Of a DNA stretch of 64,000 nt, positions 35,505 to 43,891 are shown piece by piece; the first letter of the stretch is position 1; every line of letters starts with the position of its first letter. A program made the position numbers and the translations under genes. The notes under the pieces are model-generated. The model was given only the letters and a program-made list of their open reading frames with translations, was not told the origin of the DNA and made no database searches. Source of the stretch: JAKVCB01 sp965243695 (GTDB taxonomy: Bacteria > Planctomycetota > Planctomycetia > Pirellulales > Lacipirellulaceae); assembly GCA_965243695.1 (NCBI GenBank), contig CBDEWC010000039.1, positions 248,001-312,000 on the forward strand, given 5' to 3'.

Positions 35505-35578
35505 CTACGGTTTCTCCAAAAGCACTGGGCCATTTTTGGTTGGTGCTGTGGCTGTGTTAGGGGGGCAGGCTGACGGTA

Positions 35579-35681
35579 TAGGCTGATAGGGTGGGCTCAC
35601 AGGGTAGGCTGATAGGGTAGGCTCACAGGGTAGGCTGATAGGGTAGGCGATAGGGTAGGCTCACAGGGTAGGCTCACAGGG
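35579..35681 (-). repeat. 13-bp minisatellite in the predicted lexA leader
   Basis: Eight tandem units on the plus strand, alternating between TAGGCTGATAGGG and TAGGCTCACAGGG forms; one unit lacks a base. It lies between the predicted lexA promoter and the start codon. Confidence 0.85.
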
Positions 35682-35696
35682 GGCCGCACCCTATTG

Positions 35697-35739
35697 ACTA
35701 TAATATACAGCCGTACAGGGTCAATAGCATTTGTACAGG
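35697..35739 (-). promoter_or_regulatory. predicted lexA promoter with two 7-bp direct repeats
   Basis: On the minus strand TTGACC (35719-35724) is separated by 16 bp from TATAGT (35697-35702), a good sigma-70-type match. Two plus-strand GTACAGG repeats lie at 35713-35719 and 35733-35739, exactly 20 bp apart (two helical turns). The first overlaps the -35 element. They are operator candidates, possibly for LexA itself. Confidence 0.55.
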
Positions 35740-36227
35740 TTTTTGACACGGACCGAAAAACGGCTTGTCAAACCAAGAATTTGGGCAGCTGGTGGTGGTA
35801 GTGGGTGTATGCTGAGGGACGCGGGTCCGATTTTGCAGGTTTCCTGGACGCCGAGAGTTTATTATGGGGAGTTTGGTCGGAAACAATGGCTGGGATTTTT
35901 GTGAGCAGCCCCGACTGGACCCAAAATCAACGACTCTAACAGGGCAGCAACTTTCCGTAGTTTATGTAATCCCTACCATAGACGGGACAAAGCGGTCGGT
36001 GAAGGTTGCTGCTGGCCTACGTCTGGTGGTGGAAGCTGCCGAATAAGGGGCAACTGGTCAATATCGTTGGCAAACGTAGCCGATATTAACATGGCCCCAA
36101 GGGGGCATATCCCAAGTGACACACGATTCCACCAGCAGTGGTCCTCGCTTGCTTGTGCGATGGGTCGTGGGGTCTTCTTGGGGCGCGATCCTTTTGCCAC
36201 CCAGGAGTGTCGATTAAGCGGATTTCC
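35740..36227. other. intergenic region between lexA promoter and proB, nothing recognised
   Basis: Short frames only. No tRNA, terminator or repeat is evident. The proB frame is open upstream of its likely start, but that leader has no family similarity. Confidence 0.4.
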
Positions 36228-37376
36228 ATGCTTGATCCTGTTCGTCAAGAAATCGTTGCCAATGTTGACACTATTGTCGTGAAGGTTGGTACCCGTGTAC
36301 TTACCCGCGACGATGGTACGCTCGATACGGAACGTGTCGAGGCGATTGGCCATGAATTGGTAAGACTCGTCGACGATGGGCGACGGGTGGCGCTTGTCAG
36401 CAGTGGGGCCGTCGGAGCCGGAATGGGGCGGCTAGGCCTTACTTCGCGGCCAAGCGATCTTGCACAGTTGCAGTCGGTTGCCGCTGTTGGGCAAAGCCGG
36501 CTAATCGAGGCCTATAACCGGGCACTTGAAACGCATGGCAGGCACGCTGCCCAGATTCTGCTGACGGCTGATGACCTCAATGATAGAACCCGCTATTTAA
36601 ATGTTCGAAACACGGTTCTTGCCTTGTTTCGTTATGGCGCGATCCCAATCATCAACGAAAACGATACGGTGCGAGTCGATGAGTTGCAACGCAATGTGGG
36701 CGATAATGACCAGCTTGCGGCCATGGTCACGAACTTGATTCGTGCTCCACTTCTTGTGTTACTCTCGGATGTTGCGGGCCTTTATAACGGGCCTCCGGGC
36801 GATTCCCGCTCTTCGGTCATACCGGTGGTTAACGACCTCAATCAAGCGATCCACCAGTTCATTTGTGATACAAACGAGTCGAATTCACTGAGTAAGGGAG
36901 GTATGCGCAGCAAGCTGGAGGCTGCCCAGATTGCGACTGCTGCTGGCGAAAATGTCATCATTGCCGATGGTCGGCAGCCAGGTGTTTTAACCCAAATTCT
37001 TCAGGCTGAGCCATTGGGGACGCTGTTTTTGGCACAGGGGCCTGCAATCACTTCCAAAAAACGCTGGATCGGTTTCACAGCACAACCAGCTGGTCAGTTG
37101 CAGCTCGATGCTGGAGCTGTTCGCGCGATCGTCGAGCGTCGGCGGAGCTTGTTAGCAATTGGTGTGCTGACTGTTATTGGGCAGTTTGCCAAGGGGGATG
37201 TCGTAACTCTGGCCGATGAATATGGGTGTGAGCTGGCGCGTGGTTTGATCAATTATCACGCCGAAGAAATGCGAAAAATCGCGGGTCATCCTAGCGACCA
37301 GATCGTGCAACTTCTAGGACATTGTCCCTATGAGGAGGTCGTTCACCGCGACAACCTGGTTGCATTAGCACGGTAG
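36228..37376 (+). CDS. proB: glutamate 5-kinase
   Basis: First step of proline synthesis: phosphorylates glutamate. Visible: the amino-acid kinase fold with VVKVGTRVLTRDDGTLD, LVSSGAVGAGMGRLG, INENDTV, NDQLAAMVTNLIRAPLLVLLSDVAGLY and SKGGMRSKLEAAQIAT, then a C-terminal PUA domain (about the last 80 residues, FAKGDVVTLADEYGCELARGLINY). It has 382 residues from the ATG at 36228. Upstream sequence in frame to 36138 is unlikely to be coding. No proA gene is adjacent, so the proline pathway is split. Confidence 0.95.
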   Translation: MLDPVRQEIVANVDTIVVKVGTRVLTRDDGTLDTERVEAIGHELVRLVDDGRRVALVSSGAVGAGMGRLGLTSRPSDLAQLQSVAAVGQSRLIEAYNRALETHGRHAAQILLTADDLNDRTRYLNVRNTVLALFRYGAIPIINENDTVRVDELQRNVGDNDQLAAMVTNLIRAPLLVLLSDVAGLYNGPPGDSRSSVIPVVNDLNQAIHQFICDTNESNSLSKGGMRSKLEAAQIATAAGENVIIADGRQPGVLTQILQAEPLGTLFLAQGPAITSKKRWIGFTAQPAGQLQLDAGAVRAIVERRRSLLAIGVLTVIGQFAKGDVVTLADEYGCELARGLINYHAEEMRKIAGHPSDQIVQLLGHCPYEEVVHRDNLVALAR

Positions 37377-37561
37377 AATCGGGTATCCTGGTAGTTTGCA
37401 CAAGAAGCGGTAAATAGAAGTGTTCTGGCGAGTTGAGAAAGGGATGCTGCTCCCCTGAATACACCCCGTTTCTTGTTGCGGTGACGTTCCACCGAGTACC
37501 TAGCAACATTGCTATTGAGAGTACCACGGTTGTCATTTGACCTTTAACGGGTTGGCTTCTC

Positions 37562-39055
37562 ATGGCTATTTACAAGTTGCCTTCTGGTCCACCTAACCAG
37601 TGTCCCGACAAATCACCGCTGCCTGTAACACACGTAAGTTATGCCGAGATTTCCGAAGATCTTGTTTCGATGGTTCGTGCTTTGCATGCCGAACATGGTC
37701 CTATCGCGGCGTTGCAAGACGGCTCGCAGCGGGTGGTGTTCTTATTCAGCCCGGAATTCAATCAGCAGGTCTTGAGCGATCCGAACACGTTTCACGCCCG
37801 TTTCTTTGCAATCCGTGGACCTAAGCGATCCTCGCAGAGAAGGCTGACATGCGGTCTGTTGGCGATGAACGGTCCCCAACACCGCCGTAATCGACGGCTG
37901 GTCAAAGAACCTTTTAGCCTACGAACCATTGCAACCTATGGCGAGTCTATTAACCGCCTGGCTGATGAGATGCTGGATGGGTGGCAGGTTGGAGACCAGA
38001 TTGATATCGCCGACCAGATGCGGCGTTACATGCTAAGAGTCACCAGCACCTTGTTGTTTGGTTTCGACCGACCAGAACAAGCTTATCGGATTGGCGACAT
38101 GCTTGCACACTGGGTTGCGATGAACCATCAATTGGGGAGTGGTGCGTTGGTTCCAGACGCAATGTTCAGTAACAAGTATGAAGAGTTACTTGCATATGCG
38201 AATGAGCTTGAAGCCGAAATCATGGAAATGATCCGACATTGTCGTAACGCGCAAAGACCTGGCCGCGATGTACTCTCGATCCTTGTTCGATCGCACGACG
38301 AAGCAGGGGGACTTTCTGACGAGGAACTCGTGGGGCAGGCCGCTGTATTATTTGGCGCCGCACACATGACAACTGCCCATTCGCTCTCCTGGACGTTGTT
38401 TCTGCTGGCTCAGCATCCATCCGTAATGCAACAGCTGTGGCACGGACTCCAAAACGAGTCATCAGGTGACGATCTGACAGGTCCTAAAGGGAGCATGAGT
38501 GGCGAGTCCAGTTCATTGCTTGATCGAGTTGTGAAGGAGAGCATGCGAGTCTTACCGGCATCGGCTTACTCACAGCGGGTGAACATGGAGGCTGTTCGAC
38601 TCGGTCCGTTCAACTTGCCACGAGGTACAGGAATCGTGTTCACGCCTTTAATCATACATCATCTGGCGACCCTTTATCCCAATCCAGAATGTTTCGATCC
38701 AGAAAGATGGCGCGAGATTCGACCAACCCCTTATGAGTACCTTCCCTTTGGGGCTGGTCCGCGAATGTGCATCGGGGCGCCGATGGCGATGGCAATTCTG
38801 CGGATGACGTTGCCCCGCATTTTACGTCGTTACCGTCTTACGGTTATCCCCAATGCCAAAATTGAGGTACAGATCGAGTCAACCATGTTAGCGCCAGTCC
38901 ACGGTATTCCGATGCGAGTCGATGTGCCCGATGGGCAGTTTCAAAGCGTTGCTGTAAAGGGTAATGTTCACGACATGGTCGCACTTCCCAAGAGTGCTTG
39001 TTCGCAAGAGGGTCCGTTGATCGTCAACTTCCCAAACCAGCCTGGAGCTGCTTGA
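37562..39055 (+). CDS. cytochrome P450
   Basis: Haem-thiolate monooxygenase family protein, 497 residues. Visible: the haem loop FGAGPRMCIG with the Cys ligand at residue 403, the K-helix ExxR as KESMR, the PERW meander, and the I-helix LFGAAHMTTAHSLSW. In most P450s the I-helix reads (A/G)Gx(D/E)T; here the acidic residue is Met269, which should impair normal oxygen activation. No transmembrane anchor is seen and no ferredoxin or reductase gene is adjacent. The reaction and substrate are unknown. It stands alone between proB and purF, with no clear promoter. Confidence 0.93.
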   Translation: MAIYKLPSGPPNQCPDKSPLPVTHVSYAEISEDLVSMVRALHAEHGPIAALQDGSQRVVFLFSPEFNQQVLSDPNTFHARFFAIRGPKRSSQRRLTCGLLAMNGPQHRRNRRLVKEPFSLRTIATYGESINRLADEMLDGWQVGDQIDIADQMRRYMLRVTSTLLFGFDRPEQAYRIGDMLAHWVAMNHQLGSGALVPDAMFSNKYEELLAYANELEAEIMEMIRHCRNAQRPGRDVLSILVRSHDEAGGLSDEELVGQAAVLFGAAHMTTAHSLSWTLFLLAQHPSVMQQLWHGLQNESSGDDLTGPKGSMSGESSSLLDRVVKESMRVLPASAYSQRVNMEAVRLGPFNLPRGTGIVFTPLIIHHLATLYPNPECFDPERWREIRPTPYEYLPFGAGPRMCIGAPMAMAILRMTLPRILRRYRLTVIPNAKIEVQIESTMLAPVHGIPMRVDVPDGQFQSVAVKGNVHDMVALPKSACSQEGPLIVNFPNQPGAA

Positions 39056-39521
39056 TGGCTGGAGATTTGCCGATTGGCCAAAGCTGCTAAATACCCTGGG
39101 CCATGGTTCATTCCTTCATCACGGCGAAACCACGATTTATGAACAGGGGAAATAGGCCAGGCGGGGCTGTAATTTCGGGAAATTTGGTAAAGTAGGCTGA
39201 CTATGGAGTGAAATGCCTTTTTCACCAGCAGTGGCGAGGTTGGTACCGTTTGAGCAGCCCCTGTGGGCTGGACTCTCGTATGGCATCAAGCAGCAGCTGC
39301 TCGGCAACCAGGTTTTTCCTCTGGCCGTTGAGCAATCGTCGACCCAGCCGTAGAATGGGGGTTGGGGCGGGTGTATAGGTTGCCAATGGATCTTTGCTGC
39401 GGCTGGACATTGACGACTGGTGTTTCAGACCTTCCTGGTTTTAGCTGCCGGCGGTCAACGGTAGCAGAGGCATTCAATTGGCTCCCAACCAGGCTGCGAT
39501 TGAAGGGATGGATCGACATTT
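39056..39521. other. intergenic region upstream of purF, nothing recognised
   Basis: About 466 bp. No gene or clear hairpin; no purine riboswitch match by eye. Confidence 0.4.
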
Positions 39522-41126
39522 ATGAGTGAATTGAACCACGAATGTGGCATTGCTGCTATCTATCACTTGGCTGGCAAGCCGAGTCTCTTGGCGTCGTCGC
39601 ATGGCCCCGATCAGATCAGCCGACTTCTGCCCCGGATGCTGCTGGATATTCAGAACCGGGGTCAACTCTCCGCCGGGATCACTTCTTATAACCCGGAGCG
39701 AAGCCAGCTCATCGATACTTATCGAGAAGTGGGAAGTGTTAGCGAAGTGTTCCGGCTCAATCATCAAGGCAAGGCTGACAGCCTGATGGAGCAATATGCT
39801 GGCCGGGCAGCCATTGGCCATGTCCGCTACGCCACCTGTGGAACAGAGGATCGCAGTTACGCTCAACCTTTTGAGCGGCATCATTTGCAGAAACATAAAT
39901 GGTTTAGTTTTGGTTTCAATGGTCAACTGGCCAACTACACTGCACTTCGCGATAAGTTGTTGGCTGACGACGATCACCATTTGGCCCGCTCGACGGATAC
40001 CGAGATCATCATGCATGAGATCAGTCGGGAGCTTTCTGGTGATCGGTCTCCGACGCTGTTCGAGGTCATGAGCAACGTTTCAAAACGATTCGATGGAGCC
40101 TACAGCCTGGTATTGCTCAATGCGCTTGGGCAGATGTTGGTGGCCCGTGATCCGCTTGGAATCAAACCTGTTTGTTACGCCATTGAAGACAACTTGTTTG
40201 CTGCCGCTAGTGAGAGCGTTGCCCTTTTGAACCTGGGGTTTAGTCACAGTAGCATTCATTGCCTTGATCCCGGTCATGCGATCACAATCGATGGTCAACA
40301 TGTTCGTATTGAAAGGTTTGCCGACCAACAGAGGCGAGCGCACTGTTTCTTCGAGTGGATTTATTTTGCAAATGTGGCCAGCACGATGGATGGGCGGAGT
40401 GTCTATTTGTCACGAAAAGCCCTGGGCGAAGAACTCGCGCGCCTGGAAGATTTAACCATTGACGAGGATACAATTGTCGTACCGGTTCCCGATACCAGCA
40501 AATGTGCTGCTGACGCTATGGCCTACCAGTTGAATGTTCCCAGTGTCGAAGGGCTGATCCGCAACCGTTATTCGGGCCGTACTTTTATCGAGGGTGGCAG
40601 CCACCGTCGCAGCAAGGCCGCAATCAAGTACACCCCGCTGCGCGAAGTGCTGGAAGGCAAACGAGTGCTCCTAGTCGAGGATTCCATTGTGCGTTCGACG
40701 ACGATGCGGGTACTGATTTCGAAGATTCGAGAAGTTGGTCGGGCTCGCGAAATCCATGTCAGGGTTGCCTGTCCGCCCATTACGTCACCTTGTTTCTATG
40801 GCATCGACATGTCGACCATGGAGGAGCTTTTTGCACCTCGGTTTATCCGTCCCGACCGGTCAGTCGACGAAATGCACTTGGCCATGGCACGTGAGTTAGG
40901 GGCTGATTCGCTCCGGTATCTGCCCGTTGAGTCGATCGCCCGAGCTGTCGAACGCCCCGTCGAAGAGCTTTGCCAGGCTTGTATCACGGGGCGCTATCCT
41001 ACGCCGTGCGGACAACAACTATACAATATTGCACTGTCCAAAGTTTCTGAGGAGTCTTCCGTCGAATCGGGAACAACCGATAAGGAAGTAGTACGCACTT
41101 ACGAATCCCCCCAAGCCACGCTGTAA
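39522..41126 (+). CDS. purF: amidophosphoribosyltransferase
   Basis: First committed step of purine synthesis: adds ammonia from glutamine to PRPP. The N-terminal class II glutaminase has a 7-residue propeptide and then the catalytic Cys8 (HECGIAAIYHLAG), so processing is expected as in the B. subtilis type. The PRPP loop is LLVEDSIVRSTTM. The C-terminal LCQACITGRYPTPCG, with earlier Cys residues, matches the Fe-S cluster-containing type. The 534 residues are slightly longer than usual; about 30 residues at the end are not conserved. It is a single gene. Confidence 0.93.
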   Translation: MSELNHECGIAAIYHLAGKPSLLASSHGPDQISRLLPRMLLDIQNRGQLSAGITSYNPERSQLIDTYREVGSVSEVFRLNHQGKADSLMEQYAGRAAIGHVRYATCGTEDRSYAQPFERHHLQKHKWFSFGFNGQLANYTALRDKLLADDDHHLARSTDTEIIMHEISRELSGDRSPTLFEVMSNVSKRFDGAYSLVLLNALGQMLVARDPLGIKPVCYAIEDNLFAAASESVALLNLGFSHSSIHCLDPGHAITIDGQHVRIERFADQQRRAHCFFEWIYFANVASTMDGRSVYLSRKALGEELARLEDLTIDEDTIVVPVPDTSKCAADAMAYQLNVPSVEGLIRNRYSGRTFIEGGSHRRSKAAIKYTPLREVLEGKRVLLVEDSIVRSTTMRVLISKIREVGRAREIHVRVACPPITSPCFYGIDMSTMEELFAPRFIRPDRSVDEMHLAMARELGADSLRYLPVESIARAVERPVEELCQACITGRYPTPCGQQLYNIALSKVSEESSVESGTTDKEVVRTYESPQATL

Positions 41127-41300
41127 TGTGTGTTGGCGCTGCGGCTTCTCGCGGAGAGTTTAATGGGTGGAGTATCCCATATCAATTTGTTCTGGTGCTG
41201 CAAAGCAAAGTTCTGCTTGCAGGGCCTGTTGACTGGTTAGCCCAATCGTTTTGCAGGATTTCGACTGCTTTGGTCCAGACCGCTTTCTGACGAGATAGAC

Positions 41301-41972
41301 GTGCCACATTTCGACCAAGGTGCTGACAACGGTGTATCAAGCGACCGGGTCCACGAAGAGTATTTCAATGCGGTCACGCATGGTTTCGGGTTAGTGCTGG
41401 CGCTGGTTGGAGCCGTGGCAATCTTCGCGTTGGGTCCAACTTATGATCGCGGAGAAACGATTGCCGGACAGGTTTATTTGGCAACGCTGGTGGCCGTATA
41501 TGCTATCTCAACACTATCGCATGCGATTCAGGAACCTCGTCTCAAGTTGTTATTTCAAACTTGGGATCAAGGGACCATTTACCTGTTGATTGCCGGAACC
41601 TATACCCCTTTTGTTTGGGCGTACACGGGGATCGATCGGCGTTGGCTCTTCTTGTGGGTAATCTGGGTTGTGGCATGGGTTGGATTTGGTTCAAAGGTCT
41701 TTGCCCACTACCGTGTGCTCAAATTCTCGTCCCACAGTTACGTTCTCTTCGGCTGGTTGCCCGCTTTGGCTATGGTCAACCTGGTTCCCTGGGTTTGTGT
41801 GGTTTGGATGGCACTGGGGGGAATCAGCTACACAGTCGGCACGTTATTTCTTTGGCTTGATCATCGTTACCGCTATTTCCATGTGATCTGGCATTTGTTC
41901 GTCATTGTGGGCAGTGCATTGCATTACTATGCTATTTACCAATTTATTTTGCTGCCCGACGCAACTGGGTAA
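41301..41972 (+). CDS. trhA: hemolysin III / TrhA family membrane protein (PAQR)
   Basis: Seven-transmembrane protein of the PAQR family, 223 residues. Visible: NAVTHGFGLVLALVG, LYAIST..SHAIQEPRLKLLFQTWDQGTIYLLIAGTYTPF and the C-terminal HVIWHLFVIVGSALHYYAI, with the conserved His residues that bind metal. Bacterial members are linked to membrane-lipid homeostasis; the hemolysin name is historical. Starts with GTG at 41301. Confidence 0.9.
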   Translation: MPHFDQGADNGVSSDRVHEEYFNAVTHGFGLVLALVGAVAIFALGPTYDRGETIAGQVYLATLVAVYAISTLSHAIQEPRLKLLFQTWDQGTIYLLIAGTYTPFVWAYTGIDRRWLFLWVIWVVAWVGFGSKVFAHYRVLKFSSHSYVLFGWLPALAMVNLVPWVCVVWMALGGISYTVGTLFLWLDHRYRYFHVIWHLFVIVGSALHYYAIYQFILLPDATG

Positions 41973-41981
41973 CGGGTTTTC

Positions 41982-42000
41982 GGGGTGTGCTCAGCACCCC
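41982..42000 (+). terminator. weak hairpin after trhA
   Basis: GGGGTG / CACCCC stem with a 7-nt loop, followed by only TTGGG, so it is weak as an intrinsic terminator. Confidence 0.3.
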
Positions 42001-42247
42001 TTGGGTTCAGCGATAATTCTTCGATGGTAGCCAACCACCTGCGTTGACCCACACGGTTTGTCCGAAAGCAGGACTCAAAATAGGTAGTTGACCTGAGTTA
42101 GCAACGTCTTTCCTTTGAGCCTGACAAGAAGTTTTGCACACGAGGTATCAGCCGTGTTTTGTCCGGCCTGGATCGCCACATTGCCAAAACGTGGTGGCAC
42201 GACAACGCGGTGTGATCACAACCTTTTCCAAATGCAAAAGAGGGGGA

Positions 42248-43327
42248 TCAGAGATCGATAGCGTCAAGTTCATCGATCAGTTCATCAAGTTCATCACGCG
42301 GGCTCGTCTCGCGTGTCCGCTTGGCAGTTTGATCCCGGATCCCAACCTCAGTCCCAACCGGGGCGCGGCCAGCCAGTAGAAGCTGTTCATCGCGTTCGCT
42401 TACGGCGACGTCCAACGCTTTTTCAGCACCGGGTGCCCCAGGATCGGGCGCGCCGAACAATTTGGATAAATCAATCTTCATCGGGGCGCCAAACTCCGGA
42501 CTACCCGCAATCGTTGGCGTTTTGTGTTGAGGAAAGATAATAGCATTTTCCGGGCAGACGCGACTGCATGCCGGACATCCCTTACGGCAATTATCGGGTT
42601 GTTCAACCAGAATGGTTTCGGCCCGATCAATGCCATACACTCCGAATAAGCAAAAATCGATGCATTCAAGGCAGTTCGTGCAACGGCCGAAGTCGATCAC
42701 CGGATACCACCGCCGCGATGCCTCTTCGTCAACAACAGTCGGTTGTAAGGGTTCGGGTGTTACTGCTGGCGAATCAGGTTGGGGTCCCAGGTAGCGGTCC
42801 AATTGCGGTTGCTTCGGTTGGCCTTCAATCCAATTCATCAATTCGACCGTATTGGTCGTTTGATCGGCAGCAATGCGACGAATTTCTTCGAGGAAAGGTG
42901 TTGCGGAGTCATAAGCCCGCAGATCAAGGCAGTAAATCTTGCGGTTGGGAAGTTCTCTTTGGTCGAGGACGCGGAGCTTATCGTTTTCCGACAGATCTTG
43001 CTCATCTTCCACCTGTTGGTCTTCTTCTTCCGACTCTCCAGCCGACTTCAGCAGCGTTTTTCCATCGTGTCCCCAAATGTCGTTCCGATCGAGGATCCAG
43101 CGGGTTGCCCGCGGATAGAGCCAACTACATACCACAAGATCGCCAGTGACCCCAGAGAGGCAGAGCATTCCCGTGCCCTCAGGTTTCAGATCATACAGAT
43201 GGGGAACAACGGTCACATCGATGCCCCGTTCCGAGAGCAGGTTCGTCACAATTTCTTCTTCCATCGCCCGCTTCTTCGGGTTATGGCTTTGGCCTTGGGA
43301 TACGACGACGGCGATGCGATGGGCCAT
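42248..43327 (-). CDS. ferredoxin-like protein with two [4Fe-4S] motifs
   Basis: A 359-residue cytoplasmic protein. Residues 1-165 form an uncharacterised alpha/beta-type domain (AVVVSQGQSHNPKKRAMEEEI, DLVVCSWLYPRATRWIL) with acidic linkers. Then come two cluster motifs: C216-x2-C-x2-C-x3-C226, and C247 followed by C251, C254 and C258. The second ends CxxCxxxCP, as in typical ferredoxins. The C-terminal tail (about 90 residues) is charged. It is last in the run after a GcvH-like gene (84 bp upstream) and a radical SAM gene, so it may supply electrons to one of them. The exact partner is inference. Confidence 0.75.
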   Translation of the reverse strand: MAHRIAVVVSQGQSHNPKKRAMEEEIVTNLLSERGIDVTVVPHLYDLKPEGTGMLCLSGVTGDLVVCSWLYPRATRWILDRNDIWGHDGKTLLKSAGESEEEDQQVEDEQDLSENDKLRVLDQRELPNRKIYCLDLRAYDSATPFLEEIRRIAADQTTNTVELMNWIEGQPKQPQLDRYLGPQPDSPAVTPEPLQPTVVDEEASRRWYPVIDFGRCTNCLECIDFCLFGVYGIDRAETILVEQPDNCRKGCPACSRVCPENAIIFPQHKTPTIAGSPEFGAPMKIDLSKLFGAPDPGAPGAEKALDVAVSERDEQLLLAGRAPVGTEVGIRDQTAKRTRETSPRDELDELIDELDAIDL

Positions 43328-43411
43328 GATAAAAACTCTCAGTCCTGAGGATTTCAGCTTTTAGCTTACCTAAATCCGAAGGGAACTTAAAGCCACCACG
43401 TGAAAATCAGG

Positions 43412-43870
43412 TCATTCGTTCATTTGCCCTTTAATCGTCTGTTGTGTGACCTGCCAGACCGCCGCGAGGTGTTTGAGGTAGTCGTTCGGTGACAATAGGG
43501 AGCCACCCTCTCCAGTAATTTCAAACAGCCAGCCGGCATCGTACGTGTCGACATTGATTGCTGAGGGATCGTCGAGCAAGGCCAGGTTAATCTTTGTCAG
43601 TTGGCCTGACATGGGACTGAAGAGGGAGGCCTCGGCTTTTTGGCTCTCGATCTGCCCAATTTCCTGCTTCTCCACCAAGGAGGAACCAGACTCCAAGATC
43701 CAATCGAGAAAATAAACATCCTGCAACAGGCGGACCGCGTAAGCCGCGAATCCAAAACGCAACGAACCGCCTGCAATGGGTAGGGCCCACATATGATTTC
43801 GGGCATACCTTCGATCGGCCGGGAATTCGGCACGATATTCACCCATCATGAAGTGGAGTTTGTCGGTCAC
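43412..43870 (-). CDS. GcvH-like lipoyl carrier protein
   Basis: A 152-residue protein with the glycine cleavage H-protein core: GQIESQKAEASLFSPMSGQ holds the lipoylation site K78 in the family ES-x-KA context, followed by NxxL and a turn region ending with GWLFEI. About 25 residues of N-terminal extension precede the usual start of the domain. GTG start at 43870, 21 bp after the radical SAM gene. No gcvT or gcvP gene is near, so it is probably not for glycine cleavage. It may carry lipoyl-bound intermediates for the neighbouring enzymes. Confidence 0.8.
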   Translation of the reverse strand: MTDKLHFMMGEYRAEFPADRRYARNHMWALPIAGGSLRFGFAAYAVRLLQDVYFLDWILESGSSLVEKQEIGQIESQKAEASLFSPMSGQLTKINLALLDDPSAINVDTYDAGWLFEITGEGGSLLSPNDYLKHLAAVWQVTQQTIKGQMNE

Positions 43871-43891
43871 GGTTCACCAGGTGGGATTGCT

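Noticed and set aside
35579..35681. CRISPR array
   Set aside because: Units are back-to-back 13-mers with no spacers and no cas genes are present.
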